NCBI RefSeq assembly: GCF_049680855.1
Contig: NZ_JBMPGS010000001.1
Location: forward strand, 1 to 64,000
Direction: 5' to 3'
DNA length: 64,000 nucleotides
Source of the DNA: Salinimicrobium sp049680855
GTDB lineage: Bacteria; Bacteroidota; Bacteroidia; Flavobacteriales; Flavobacteriaceae
The translations under genes were made by a program, and so were the position numbers. Of this stretch, positions 41,588 through 51,974 are shown piece after piece. Under the pieces are notes generated by a model that was given only the letters and a program-made list of their open reading frames with translations, had not been told where the DNA came from and made no database searches. Numbering within the stretch: the stretch's first letter is position 1; the number at the start of each line of letters is the position of its first letter.

Positions 41588-43207
41588 TTACCAATTCGGG
41601 TTCTGGGTTAAATTATCATTAATGAGTCGCTCATCTCTGGGAATTGGCCACAGGTAATGCCTGCTTGGATCGAAAGTCCTTTGGCTAACCTGCAGGTAAG
41701 TATTATTTGGACCAAACCTGGCACCACGCACCCAACCATTTAACACATCTTCCGCAATTTCCCATCGTCTGATATCAAAAATGCGAAGACCCTCCATAGC
41801 TAATTCAATCCTTCTTTCATTTCTTATAAGGTCTCTCAATTCTTCCTGACCGAGGGAAGAAGGATAGTCAAGGGCCGCGGGATCTGTGAATCCGGCACGT
41901 TCTCTAATTGGGCGAATGGTCATATTCCAGGTGCTTTCGTCAAACTCTCCTAACTCCATTTTTGCTTCGGCGTGCATCAACAGCACATCAGCATATCGAA
42001 GTAGTATTAAATTTAAACCGGATGCCAGTCCTGACTGATGTTCCGGATCAAAGTATTTCCTGAGGTAGTATCCTGTAGAAGTAGCAGACGATCCCGGTGC
42101 GTATTCATCCAGAGGTTCATCTGGATCTGAACCCGGTTCAATATAAATCGTGTGAGTGCTACCGTCAGGGTTTTCCCATTCATAGCCATGATATACCACT
42201 GTAGCCTCCAGCCTGGGATCTCTGTTTTCATAAGGATTCTCTTCATCGTATCCGGAACCAGCTTCAGAGATCATTTGACCGCTTGCTGTCAAATAACTGT
42301 CTACCAAATCTTGTGTTGGAGCCATTGCATTTAATCTGGCACCGGCAGATAATGGCGCCAAATCAAAGAATTCGCCCCAGGTTCTTAATTCGGGGACATA
42401 TTGAATGCTAAAGATACCTTCCTGATTGTATTCATTTTCTGGAAGGAATAATCCCTCATAAGAAGGAAATAACCCATAGCTGCCATAAGCACCACCGTTA
42501 ATAAGTTTTTCTGTTTCCTGAATTACTCCACTCCAGTTTCCTTCGTAAAGTTGCACTCTGGCTTTTAAAGCAACAGCCGCACCACTGGTAATTCTACCAC
42601 GTTCAGCGGCTGGAAGTTCAGTATTAGCCGGTAACACTTCTGCTGCATGATCCAATTCAGACAAGATAAAAGAAAGTACCTCTTCTCTTGGAGTACGGGT
42701 GATTGTCTGCGCTTCTTCTATACTAATATCGGAATCAAGCAAAGGAATATCTCCGAACCAGGTCATTAACATGAAATGTTGAAAAGCTCTTATGAATCGT
42801 GCTTCTGCTTTCATTCTATTTAGAGTCTCTTCAGGTAAATCTGGCACTCTATCGATATTTTCCAGCAGAATATTGGTAGATTTTATACCAGCATAACGAT
42901 CACTCCATTCCTGGCTTATTCTGGCTAAAGAAGCATCATAAGTTCCGGCCGCCAATGAGGCCGCGCCGGCGGCATCTCCCCTACCCATGTAAGCATTGTC
43001 TGAGGCTGCTTCATTATAAAAGAAATGGCTGCTACTGTACATCTGAGAATATGCGGTGTTAAGAAGACTTTGTGCCTTATCTTCACTCGTCCAGTAATTC
43101 GCATCAGTGAACTGATCTTCCGGCGCCAGATCAAGATCCAGCTTTTCACATCCTGACAAAGACAGAACGGCCATTATAAAAAAAGTAACTTTATATATTT
43201 TTTTCAT
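41588..43207 (-). CDS. SusD/RagB-family nutrient-binding lipoprotein
   Basis: A 539-residue lipoprotein (lipobox LSGCEKLDLDLAPEDQFTDA). It has the TPR-rich SusD fold: YWTSEDKAQSLLNTAYSQMY (about 39-58), MKAEARFIRAFQHFMLMTWF (about 130-150), RADVLLMHAEAKMELGEFDE and RNERRIELAMEGLRIFDIRR (about 465-485), ending in HYLWPIPRDERLINDNLTQN. SusD forms the lid of the SusC transporter on the outer face of the membrane. Distance to susC is 10 bases. Confidence 0.96.
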   Translation of the reverse strand: MKKIYKVTFFIMAVLSLSGCEKLDLDLAPEDQFTDANYWTSEDKAQSLLNTAYSQMYSSSHFFYNEAASDNAYMGRGDAAGAASLAAGTYDASLARISQEWSDRYAGIKSTNILLENIDRVPDLPEETLNRMKAEARFIRAFQHFMLMTWFGDIPLLDSDISIEEAQTITRTPREEVLSFILSELDHAAEVLPANTELPAAERGRITSGAAVALKARVQLYEGNWSGVIQETEKLINGGAYGSYGLFPSYEGLFLPENEYNQEGIFSIQYVPELRTWGEFFDLAPLSAGARLNAMAPTQDLVDSYLTASGQMISEAGSGYDEENPYENRDPRLEATVVYHGYEWENPDGSTHTIYIEPGSDPDEPLDEYAPGSSATSTGYYLRKYFDPEHQSGLASGLNLILLRYADVLLMHAEAKMELGEFDESTWNMTIRPIRERAGFTDPAALDYPSSLGQEELRDLIRNERRIELAMEGLRIFDIRRWEIAEDVLNGWVRGARFGPNNTYLQVSQRTFDPSRHYLWPIPRDERLINDNLTQNPNW

Positions 43208-43217
43208 TTCGCAAATT

Positions 43218-46200
43218 TTAAAATGTTATGTCTAATCCTAACCCATAGTAAACCATCGTTGGATATGCTCTTGCACTATTTGCCCCTCCAACGCCAAGAC
43301 TGCTGTTAAATTCGGATAATTCTGGGTCCACAAATTTCACTTTTGAAAACGTCAACAGGTTCTGCCCTGTTAGATAAGTCCTAAATTTACGCATCCCTAG
43401 CTTTTCTGAAACATTGGACGGTAAAGTATATCCCAACTGGATATTTTTCAACCTTAAATAAGCCCCATCATATAAATACTGGTCAGATCCTCTTCTGTAG
43501 TTATTGGTGTTAGACTGAGTTCCGTTGTCAGCAAGTCGGGGATAACGTGCATCCGTATTTTGTGGCGTCCAGTAGTCTAGCTGGTGGTCATACATAGTCA
43601 TACCGTAGTTATAATGAAACGGCTCTACCAATTCCCCGCGGATCATCATAGTTCGTTTTCCCACTCCCTGCAGGAAAACATTCAGGTCAAAGCCTTTTAC
43701 ATTCACGTTATAAGTCAACCCATAATTGAACCTCGGAAAAGGACTTCCGAAGATTACTTTATCATCATCATCAATTACACCATCTTCATTAACATCTACA
43801 TACCGGTTATCACCTGGCTGAACCGAGAGACCAACAGGTACTGCGGCACCTTCAATTTCCTCAAGACTCTGAAAATAACCATCTTTTTTCAGCCCTACGT
43901 AAGACTGGTACGCATGACCTTCACGAAGCAGCACCTGTAGTTCCTCAACTCCTATGAGTCGCTCTTCTCCCTGGAAATCCAGGACTTTATTCCTGGAATC
44001 ACCTACATTTACCGATAGGGCGTGAGTGAACAAATCACCATAGTTATAATATGTGGCGCTAAATTCCCAACCCCGGCTTCCAACTTTTCCAGCATTAAAA
44101 TCAGGCAAATCGGCACCATACACTCCTGGCACTGCGGGTGGAACAAGAATGTCTGAAGTCACTTTATCGAAGTAGTCGAAGGAGACCGATAATTGACGGT
44201 CAAAGAATTCAGCATCCACACCCACATTAAGAGTTGCCGCTGTTTCCCACTGTATATCAGGATTAGCATAGTTATAACCTGTTCCACCTACCCCAGCATT
44301 GTTAAATCCATAGGCATTTTGAAAAGTAAAATAGGTGGTTTGATATTGAAAATCGCCAACGTTCTGGTTTCCAAGAAGACCATAGGAAGCCCTGAATTTT
44401 AAGCTCCCCATATTCTCCCTGTAGTTGGTCATGAAATCTTCCTGTGATATCATATATCCAAGGTTTACAGAAGGAAAGAACCCCCAACGAAGATCTTTTC
44501 TAAATCTAGACGAACCATCATAGCGAAAATTGAACTCTGCAATATATTTCTCGTCATAGGAATAAGCGACACGTCCAAATATGGAATTAAGCGCATTCTG
44601 GGAAGAACCCAGGTTAGAATTATAAGTATTATCAGTATTTTCATCAATTTCAGAATCAGTAATAGGGGTTCCAAGATCTGGGTCTGTATACCTCATGAAT
44701 AATCCTACACCTCTCTGCTCATAACTTTCATTTGAAACTCCTAAAAGGACGTTTACATCATGAACCTCATCAAATATATTAGAGTATTCAGCCAGTAGTT
44801 GTGAATTTAAAGACAACCCTTTACTGGTTACATCATTCGTCGTGTTTTCATCTCCAAATACCCCCTGAGGATAAAAGTCTACCCTTGTTGTTCTCTGAAA
44901 CATAGAATTAGCAAATAACCTTCCACCAAAAATTCCTCTTAATGAAAATTCATCTGTAATAGCTAATTCTGCAGTTAGGCTTCCGAAGATATCATCATTG
45001 TCATATCTGCGGAACCCGCCCTCTTCCAATATCCCTAACGGATTGAATTGTTGAAGCACATCATTGGTTAGATACCGCCCTTCTTCATCTATTTGTCTGT
45101 AATACAACGGAACACGGTTAGCATCTGCCATTAATGTTCCTGTGTTCGAAGCATGATCTTTTATTCTTTGCTTGGTATAAGCCAGTGTAGAGGTAAGTTT
45201 AAACCTTCCATATTCATTAATCAAGTTTATCCTGTAATTGTACCTCTGCATCCCTTTATCGGGCCCTACGAAATTGCTTTCCTGGTCAAAGTACCCCACT
45301 GAAACACGGTAGGAGGAGTTTTCATTACCTCCAGAAACTGAAATGTTATGGTTTTGCTGAATTGCATCTTGTACTATTTCATCGGCGAACCACTCCTCAT
45401 CTCCATTTTCATAGAACTGGCGAATTTGTTCTGGCGTAAAAACCGCTGATCCGAGGTTTGAATTATAAGCCGATTCATTTCGTAAAATGGCATTTTCGTA
45501 ACCTGATACTGGTTCAGCAAAATACTTAGGGTGATTGATTCCCATTATTCCATTGTACTCCACATTCATGGGACGGTTCTTATTTCCTTTCTTTGTAGTA
45601 ATAAGAACCACCCCATTGTTGGCCCTCGATCCATAAATTGCTGCACTACCTGCATCTTTTAAAACCGATACACTTTCTATGTCTGCCGGATTTAGCCTAT
45701 TAATATCTCCTCCAACAATTCCATCAATTACAACTAAGGGACTGTTGTTTCCGAGTGTACTAATCCCTCTAATATTCATATTTATTCCTGCACCAGGCTC
45801 TGAATTGGTTTGTTGAATGGTCAAACTGGGAGAGGTTCCCTGCAATGCCTGAGTCACATTTGACACCGGTCTTCCTTCAAGTGCTTCAGAAGAAACCTGA
45901 TCAACTGCTGATACTACTCGAGACCTGCGCTGAGTACCATACCCTACAACAACAACTTCATCCAGGGCTTGTTGATCTTCAGCCAGTTCGACATTTATCA
46001 CAGTTTCACCATCAACTTCTCTTTCAATAGTGTTCATACCCAGGTAAGAGAAAACCAGTACGGCATTCCCCGAACTAACTTCAATGCTGTACTCCCCATC
46101 AAAGTCTGTCATAACCCCGTTTGTAGTACCTTTTTCCAGGATATTTACTCCCGGAAGAGGAATTCCCGCCGTATTCGTTACATTACCCTCTATTAATACT

Positions 46201-46340
46201 GGATCTTGTTGATATGCAAAACTGCTCACGGTTCCTAAAAGAAAAAAGGCAGCGCTCAACAGGAATGATTCCACCAGAAATTTATGCCCGGCACGAAAAC
46301 GTTTTCCTTTTAATTTTTGAAAGAATAATAAATTTCCCAT
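43218..46340 (-). CDS. SusC/RagA-family TonB-linked transporter
   Basis: A 1040-residue outer-membrane protein with a signal segment (about 20-42), a CarboxypepD_reg-like domain (LIEGNVTNTAGIPLPGVNIL, about 48-125), the TonB-box-like stretch DEVVVVGYGTQRRS, a plug (VSNVTQALQGTSPSLTIQQT; SPLVVIDGIVGGDINRLNPA; GSAAIYGSRANNGVVLITTK) and a long barrel ending RAYPTMVYYGLGLDITF. It imports mannan oligosaccharides, powered by TonB. It is the first gene of the eight-gene operon, and its promoter carries the LacI-type operator. Confidence 0.97.
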   Translation of the reverse strand: MGNLLFFQKLKGKRFRAGHKFLVESFLLSAAFFLLGTVSSFAYQQDPVLIEGNVTNTAGIPLPGVNILEKGTTNGVMTDFDGEYSIEVSSGNAVLVFSYLGMNTIEREVDGETVINVELAEDQQALDEVVVVGYGTQRRSRVVSAVDQVSSEALEGRPVSNVTQALQGTSPSLTIQQTNSEPGAGINMNIRGISTLGNNSPLVVIDGIVGGDINRLNPADIESVSVLKDAGSAAIYGSRANNGVVLITTKKGNKNRPMNVEYNGIMGINHPKYFAEPVSGYENAILRNESAYNSNLGSAVFTPEQIRQFYENGDEEWFADEIVQDAIQQNHNISVSGGNENSSYRVSVGYFDQESNFVGPDKGMQRYNYRINLINEYGRFKLTSTLAYTKQRIKDHASNTGTLMADANRVPLYYRQIDEEGRYLTNDVLQQFNPLGILEEGGFRRYDNDDIFGSLTAELAITDEFSLRGIFGGRLFANSMFQRTTRVDFYPQGVFGDENTTNDVTSKGLSLNSQLLAEYSNIFDEVHDVNVLLGVSNESYEQRGVGLFMRYTDPDLGTPITDSEIDENTDNTYNSNLGSSQNALNSIFGRVAYSYDEKYIAEFNFRYDGSSRFRKDLRWGFFPSVNLGYMISQEDFMTNYRENMGSLKFRASYGLLGNQNVGDFQYQTTYFTFQNAYGFNNAGVGGTGYNYANPDIQWETAATLNVGVDAEFFDRQLSVSFDYFDKVTSDILVPPAVPGVYGADLPDFNAGKVGSRGWEFSATYYNYGDLFTHALSVNVGDSRNKVLDFQGEERLIGVEELQVLLREGHAYQSYVGLKKDGYFQSLEEIEGAAVPVGLSVQPGDNRYVDVNEDGVIDDDDKVIFGSPFPRFNYGLTYNVNVKGFDLNVFLQGVGKRTMMIRGELVEPFHYNYGMTMYDHQLDYWTPQNTDARYPRLADNGTQSNTNNYRRGSDQYLYDGAYLRLKNIQLGYTLPSNVSEKLGMRKFRTYLTGQNLLTFSKVKFVDPELSEFNSSLGVGGANSARAYPTMVYYGLGLDITF

Positions 46341-46381
46341 CCAACTACTTTTAAATTGTTTAACAGAACATTAATGAAGAA

Positions 46382-46412
46382 CTAAACTACTAAAACGTTT
46401 TAGGAAAACAAA
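46382..46412 (-). promoter_or_regulatory. SusC promoter with an embedded LacI-type operator
   Basis: On the minus strand, -33 TTTG (46409-46412) and -7 TAGTTTAG (46382-46389) are 19 bases apart, the Bacteroidota spacing. The palindrome CTAAAACGTTTTAG (46390-46403) with central CpG, typical of LacI-family operators, fills the spacer. The start codon is 41 bases further on. The LacI protein at 30894-31925 is the obvious candidate ligand. The gap 46413-46636 has no gene. Confidence 0.75.
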
Positions 46413-46636
46413 CAAAAATGAATTTTTTTTATTTGTTATTTTCAAACCTTCAATATTACCCCTTAATAATTATGACTTTAAGCGTTATTAGCCGTGCGGT
46501 TTAATAAAATGAAAAGAATACCAGCCTTAACTAAAAAATTAATTACTCTGCACTTCTTGGGAATTTTAATGATTTTTAACATCTGCCTCCTTTGCCTTAG
46601 GATCAATTTTATTTCCCTGTTTAGCACATGGAATTT

Positions 46637-48421
46637 TTATTTCACAAAAGCTAAAATCACTTTGACTGGTCTTTCTGAACTATTTTTCAAGGAATATTCT
46701 TTGACTTGAGCCGGTACGAGAAATGTTTCGGCATAATGGTACACCACAGATTTACTTCCAGAGATAACTTCAATGCTTTTTCCTTCAACTACGTTTAATA
46801 CATGAGCCTTCCCTGAAGTATTAATTGTCACAGATGTATAGACCGTATACCTATTCACATCATACAAATGCTCTTTATGAGTAGGAAGGTGCTCTAAAAT
46901 CCAGTTTTCATTAGCCTCCACTTCTAAAGGCCTTGAAATGAGTTCTTCTTCTACAGTGGTTCCCGCTCGTTCGAAAACAAGATTCGCCATACCTCGTTCG
47001 ATATTTAAAGGTCTTGGCTTTCCGTCTAGATCGAGCCTTTGCCAATCATACATTTTAAATGTGTAGATGTAGGGAGTCGAACTTATTTCAAGCACTAAAT
47101 TGTTTTTTCCGGAACTATGGATTGTTCCGGGGGGAATAAGATATAATCCATGTTTTTGTGAATTAAATTTCTGAACGTATTGAGTAATTTCAATTTCTTT
47201 GCTCTCCTGAAAGCTGGTTTCTAATGCACGACGGAATTCTACCGGACTAATGTTCTCCTGGAAACCGAGGTATACATGTGCATCATCTTTTTTGTCCAGA
47301 ATATAATATGTCTCCTCTTGTGTAATATTCTCTCCAAAATGCCTTTTCATATACTCTTTCTGAGGATGGCATTGAATACTCAGGTTTCCCCCTTCAACAG
47401 TATCAAGAAAGTCGAAGCGAATTGGAAACTCATATTTATAAACCTCAAAATCATTCCCAAGTATTTCCTTTCCTGCATGAAACATCAGGAAATCGAAAGA
47501 AAATTCCAGCATGTAGCCATTACTTTCTATAATAATTCCATTTTCGGGGACAATTAATTCAAAGGACCAGGCATAATTAACAACATCATCAGATAATCCT
47601 TTTATCTTATCTTTAATCCAATGTCCTCCCCAGGCTCCCGGTGAAAACCAGGGCCTAGCCCTCAGAGGCCCCTCGACTATTGTGTTTATACTTTCTCGCC
47701 AATCATTTCCCTTTATCCAGGTAATATTTTCGCTCCTCTGGCCGTCAACCAGAAAATCTATTTTGCCGGTTAGTTCCTTTTTATGATTATTAAGGACGGG
47801 CCAATCGACGAAATAAAATCTTTTATACATGCTTTGAGAGCTACACGCTTGGGTGGCGCCAAGATTGGTAATGGATCCGGCTCTTGACCTGAATTGAATC
47901 TCATTTTTGCTTAATTCGAAAAAAACCACTTCCCCATCAACAGGTACTAAGGCTGCACCTATGCCGTAGAAAATAATGGGCTCTGCAGAAGCCTTTTTAA
48001 CAAGGGCTACCAAGGCTTCTTTCTTAAAGAAATCAATTAAATGAAGATCACAAAGCTTTCCAAAAACAGGGTCGTCACCTCCGAGAAAAGGAGCAATTAA
48101 TTCCTCAATTTTTTGCTCGTCTTTTAAAGCTGATTCTACATTGATCCAAACCGGTTCAATACCTTTTTTTTTAAAGGCAGTGTTCAGCTCTTCTTTAATA
48201 TCCAGAAATCTCACCCCAACATAGCCATCAATCCTGATTGTTCTGGACGAAACTAATATTTCCGCCAAAGAATCATACCCATAATTAATTTGATCCATCC
48301 CAATCTCATGAGTTGGATAAATGTTATATTCGCTTACTTCACTCCCCTTTTTGACTGGAAATTCAAATTGTGTTGTTTTTCTTATCGGTCCTTTTAATTC
48401 CATCTTTTCTTCTAAATTCAT
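46637..48421 (-). CDS. Class I mannose-6-phosphate isomerase-like protein
   Basis: A 594-residue cytoplasmic protein, longer than classical isomerases (about 400). The N-terminal part (about 45-190) looks like a nucleotide- or sugar-kinase-like fold (IRIDGYVGVRFLDIKEELNT). The C-terminal part is the cupin of type I isomerases: RPWFSPGAWGGHWIKDKIKG, SIQCHPQKEYMKRHFGEN (metal-binding Gln and His), ISPVEFRRAL and GLYLIPPGTIHSSG. It converts mannose-6-phosphate to fructose-6-phosphate, feeding glycolysis. It is the last gene of the GntR operon and lies 40 bases behind GH92. A CTAAACGTTAAAA sequence at 48446-48458 in that gap recalls the LacI operator. Confidence 0.85.
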   Translation of the reverse strand: MNLEEKMELKGPIRKTTQFEFPVKKGSEVSEYNIYPTHEIGMDQINYGYDSLAEILVSSRTIRIDGYVGVRFLDIKEELNTAFKKKGIEPVWINVESALKDEQKIEELIAPFLGGDDPVFGKLCDLHLIDFFKKEALVALVKKASAEPIIFYGIGAALVPVDGEVVFFELSKNEIQFRSRAGSITNLGATQACSSQSMYKRFYFVDWPVLNNHKKELTGKIDFLVDGQRSENITWIKGNDWRESINTIVEGPLRARPWFSPGAWGGHWIKDKIKGLSDDVVNYAWSFELIVPENGIIIESNGYMLEFSFDFLMFHAGKEILGNDFEVYKYEFPIRFDFLDTVEGGNLSIQCHPQKEYMKRHFGENITQEETYYILDKKDDAHVYLGFQENISPVEFRRALETSFQESKEIEITQYVQKFNSQKHGLYLIPPGTIHSSGKNNLVLEISSTPYIYTFKMYDWQRLDLDGKPRPLNIERGMANLVFERAGTTVEEELISRPLEVEANENWILEHLPTHKEHLYDVNRYTVYTSVTINTSGKAHVLNVVEGKSIEVISGSKSVVYHYAETFLVPAQVKEYSLKNSSERPVKVILAFVK

Positions 48422-48460
48422 TTAAAAAAGCTCATTTTATAAACTCCTAAACGTTAAAAT

Positions 48461-50815
48461 TTAATTTCTATAAAGAGCAGGCTCAGGTTCTGATCCCATG
48501 GTAAATTCCAATACAGCGCCGTCTTTTAACACTGCCAGAGGGATTTCCTTTTTGGAATAGGGTACTCCGTTTAATGTTATTTCCTGTATATAATAATTAT
48601 CAGGTTCATTGTTAATCGTTCTTATGATAAGGGTATTTCCTGCACCAACATCTACTTTTACTTCTTTAAAGAGAGGACTGCCAAACTGGAAACTGGGCTC
48701 GGTCTCTATTAATCCCTTTACATCAAATAGCCCTAAAGAAGACATCACATACCAAGCGCCCAACTGCCCCTGGTCTTCATCCTGCCCATATCCATATCCA
48801 TGCACTTCCCCGGTTCCATAGAATTCGTTGCCTATTTCCCTTACCCATTTCTGGGTCAGCCATGGATGATCTGTATAATTAAAAAGCCAAGGAATATGAA
48901 GATTCGGCTGATTACCCTGGTTGTACAAATATTTTACACCTGCAAATGCATCTATTTCCTCTCCACCGAACTTGGTTTTTTCAGAAACCGTAAAAATGGA
49001 GTCTAATCGTTTTACAAACTTTTCTTCACCCATAGTAGATACCAATTCCTTAGGTGTATGTGGGACATAGAAGGTGTACTGCCACGCATTTCCTTCCTGA
49101 AATCCGACCCAGGGAGCAAAAGGATCAAAATCTGCCAGGAATTCTCCCGATGATGTTCTTGGTCTCACGAAATCTATAGACGCATCGTAGAGATTTTTCC
49201 AGTTGCGTGATAATTCCATTAATTCCTGATATTCTTTCTCCTTGCCAAGAGCCTTGGCAAATTGAGCCACCGCGTAACTGCTGTAACTATATTCTAAAGT
49301 ATGTGACACAGAAAAAGCAGACCCCTCGGGATTAGTATCCCAACCAGGTGTGTAATCTATATATCCCTGTTCCACGAACTGGCCCAGGTCTGTTTTTCCT
49401 GCTCCTAGATTGCGATTGAGATGTTTCACTTCGTTCTCATAAGCTGCTTTAAAAGCAAGTTCTACATCATAATCGCGAATGCCACTTTGATATGCTGAAG
49501 CGATGATCAAGCCCACAAAATTGGTTCCTACTCCGGAAACGAATTTCGAATTGGCCAAACCATCCCCCAACCATCCGGAATTTTTATACACTGCTAAATG
49601 TGACTGCACAAAATCATTATAATACTCCGGCCACGCCAGGGTCCAGAGCTGCGTCAGGTTCCAGTAGGCGCCCCAAACAGAATCTGTATTATAGAATGTG
49701 AATTCAGGCTGTCCATTTTCATCTAAGGGTATTTGACCGACTGAACCATCATTTTCAGGAAATTCTCCATTTACATCATTTGCCAGTCCTCTTCCCAGGA
49801 TGGCATGATACAGGCCTGTATAAAATTTCGTCTTATTTACTTCTGAAGTATCTGTTACCTTTAATTTACTCAATTCCTCAAACCAGACTTGTTCCGCAGC
49901 CAATCTTGCTTCCTCAAAAGAAAGGTCACGGGCTTCAATTTCTAAGTTTAATTTTGCATTTTCAACAGAAGTGTATGAAAAACCTGCTTTTATGGTAATT
50001 TCTTCTTCTGGAGCCGTATCAAAATTCAGGTAAAGACCCGCTCCTATTCCGGCAGCACTGGTGGTATTGGGAAAAACCTCTTCACCTTTAAATGTGCCGG
50101 TCTCCCTTGGCTCCTTGTCTACCACGCCATAAAAATACATCCTTATTTCTCCTTCAGGCTGATACTTTTTAACGTATTCAGGATAGGTAATCACCCATCC
50201 TTCAACCGTATGATTCTCTTCATTATAAGTCACCGAGGCATCCTTTACCTTCCCGCTTTCACCCAACTGATTTCCTATGTCTAAAATGATATGAGCTTCC
50301 TTGGATTCTGGAAATGTATACTTCTGAAAACCCACCCTTTTAGTGGCAGTAAGTTCAGCTGTAGTATTGTAATCTTTTAATTTCACCTTATAATATCCAG
50401 GTGTTGCCACTTCGTCTTCTTTATCAAATCGAGACCTGTATCCCAAATCTGGATTTTCCAAAGTTCCCGGTGTGGTTTGTAATTCTCCCGTAGTGGCGGC
50501 AAAAAGAAATCCGCCGATTTGAAATTCATGGAGATTGGCAAATCCTTCAAGACTGGTGTGTCTTCCGTCATAACCGACAGCTTCCCACCCATTTTCGTTT
50601 CCATAACTGCCGTTTGTTGAAGGACCCAGTTTTGCCATTCCAAAGGGTACTGCAGCCGGAGTGTAAAAAAACCATCTGCTATGCGCAGTTCCTATGTTGG
50701 GATCAACATACCCCAGTAAATCTTTAGTGATTACGGCCTCTTTTTCAGAAGTCACAGGGTTCATACAGGAGACTGACAGAGCTAAAACTGAAAGGCTAAT
50801 AAGTAACTTGTTCAT
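48461..50815 (-). CDS. GH92 alpha-mannosidase lipoprotein (second copy)
   Basis: A 784-residue lipoprotein (LALSVSCMNPVTSE). Family features include LLGYVDPNIGTAHSRWFFYT, GFANLHEFQIGGFLFAATTG, VWGAYWNLTQLWTLAWPEYY, GWLGDGLANSKFVSGVGTNF and YGYGQDEDQGQLGAWYVMSS near the C-terminus. It is clearly different from the GH92 at 35476 and probably cuts another linkage. It overlaps the transporter gene upstream by 4 bases (ATGA), so the two are translationally coupled. Confidence 0.93.
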   Translation of the reverse strand: MNKLLISLSVLALSVSCMNPVTSEKEAVITKDLLGYVDPNIGTAHSRWFFYTPAAVPFGMAKLGPSTNGSYGNENGWEAVGYDGRHTSLEGFANLHEFQIGGFLFAATTGELQTTPGTLENPDLGYRSRFDKEDEVATPGYYKVKLKDYNTTAELTATKRVGFQKYTFPESKEAHIILDIGNQLGESGKVKDASVTYNEENHTVEGWVITYPEYVKKYQPEGEIRMYFYGVVDKEPRETGTFKGEEVFPNTTSAAGIGAGLYLNFDTAPEEEITIKAGFSYTSVENAKLNLEIEARDLSFEEARLAAEQVWFEELSKLKVTDTSEVNKTKFYTGLYHAILGRGLANDVNGEFPENDGSVGQIPLDENGQPEFTFYNTDSVWGAYWNLTQLWTLAWPEYYNDFVQSHLAVYKNSGWLGDGLANSKFVSGVGTNFVGLIIASAYQSGIRDYDVELAFKAAYENEVKHLNRNLGAGKTDLGQFVEQGYIDYTPGWDTNPEGSAFSVSHTLEYSYSSYAVAQFAKALGKEKEYQELMELSRNWKNLYDASIDFVRPRTSSGEFLADFDPFAPWVGFQEGNAWQYTFYVPHTPKELVSTMGEEKFVKRLDSIFTVSEKTKFGGEEIDAFAGVKYLYNQGNQPNLHIPWLFNYTDHPWLTQKWVREIGNEFYGTGEVHGYGYGQDEDQGQLGAWYVMSSLGLFDVKGLIETEPSFQFGSPLFKEVKVDVGAGNTLIIRTINNEPDNYYIQEITLNGVPYSKKEIPLAVLKDGAVLEFTMGSEPEPALYRN

Positions 50816-51963
50816 TTTTGACTTAATTTTTTAAATAAATAATAGGAGAAAAATACATAAGTCGCACAAAGGAGAAGTATCCCAAAGCTCATTGTAATCC
50901 CTGCACTTTTGTGCACGAAACCCATCACCGGGGGAATAACAGCACCACCAACAATTGCCATGATCATTAATCCGGAAATTTCACTGGACCGTTTCGGAAT
51001 GCGGCTTATGGTGAGAGAAAAAATGAGCGGGAACAGGTTTCCGGAACTTAAACCGATTAAAAAAATGGCAGTTAAAGCCAGCGTTCCGGTAGGGGCAAGA
51101 ATTAAACATAAAAGAAAAAAAACCGTCAATAATGATGACCAAAAAAGGAACTTTTCATTGCTAATCCTGGTCAATAATACTGCTCCGGCAAATCGGCTTA
51201 TCATTAAAGCTAAAAAGTAAAGGCTTATTCCCAAAGATGCTTCTTCTAGCGGGATACTGAATTTCTGAACTAATAAATTTTGAATATTTGTGATCATACC
51301 TACATCCAGGCCTACAAGGAGAAAAATGGTAAGCACCATCGAGAGAACCAGAGGATTCTTCAGCAACCGAAGCGAAGTCTTGAAAGAGGCTTTTACATCT
51401 GACCGGTTTTCCTGAATAGGTGTAAAGGCAAGCCAAAGTCCAGAAATGATAGAGAAAAATCCATATACCAGAAAAACGTACAACCAATCACCGAAATAAG
51501 ACACCGCTATTGTCACAATCACAGGACCCAATAATGAACTTAGAGATTTTATGAATTGAGAAAGGCTCATAAAACTGGAAAATTTTTCTTCACTCACCGT
51601 GTCCTGTAAAAGTGGATTAGAAGAAACCTGAATTATTGTGTTTCCTATTCCAAGAATGACAAAAGAAAGTAATAACGTGAGGTAAGAATAATAAATGAAT
51701 GGCACAAACATTCCTAAGGCCGTGCAGAAAATACCAATGGTAAGAACCTTTCTTTTTCCGTAATTGTTCTGAAAGATTCCGACGGGAATAGAAAGAATAA
51801 AAAACCAAACGAAGACCATGGAAGGTATTAATTGCGCAAGCTCTGGGGACAGATCGAAATCGCGCTGTGCATAACCTACCGAAACACCTACAATATCTAC
51901 AAAACCCATCACTATATAACAAAGAAGTACAGGAAGAATAAAATTTAAGTTCGTTTTATTCAT
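50812..51963 (-). CDS. MFS sugar transporter (FucP-like)
   Basis: A 383-residue inner-membrane protein with about 12 hydrophobic helices: LNFILPVLLCYIVMGFVDIV, MVFVWFFILSIPVGIFQNNYG-type first half (given by VFVWFFILSIPVG), GKRKVLTIGIFCTALGMFVP, and a second half with FLIGLSSGNLFPLIFSLTIS and SEISGLMIMAIVGGAVIPPV. This is the FucP/glucose-galactose branch of the major facilitator superfamily, sugar-proton symporters. Mannose uptake from the periplasm is the likely task given its neighbours, the GH92 enzyme and ROK kinase. Confidence 0.9.
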   Translation of the reverse strand: MNKTNLNFILPVLLCYIVMGFVDIVGVSVGYAQRDFDLSPELAQLIPSMVFVWFFILSIPVGIFQNNYGKRKVLTIGIFCTALGMFVPFIYYSYLTLLLSFVILGIGNTIIQVSSNPLLQDTVSEEKFSSFMSLSQFIKSLSSLLGPVIVTIAVSYFGDWLYVFLVYGFFSIISGLWLAFTPIQENRSDVKASFKTSLRLLKNPLVLSMVLTIFLLVGLDVGMITNIQNLLVQKFSIPLEEASLGISLYFLALMISRFAGAVLLTRISNEKFLFWSSLLTVFFLLCLILAPTGTLALTAIFLIGLSSGNLFPLIFSLTISRIPKRSSEISGLMIMAIVGGAVIPPVMGFVHKSAGITMSFGILLLCATYVFFSYYLFKKLSQK

Positions 51964-51974
51964 GGCCTTTTCTT

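Noticed and set aside
46494..46709. 71-residue hydrophobic plus-strand frame
   Set aside because: It overlaps the isomerase gene end on the other strand and has no homology; the hydrophobic look comes from AT-rich DNA.
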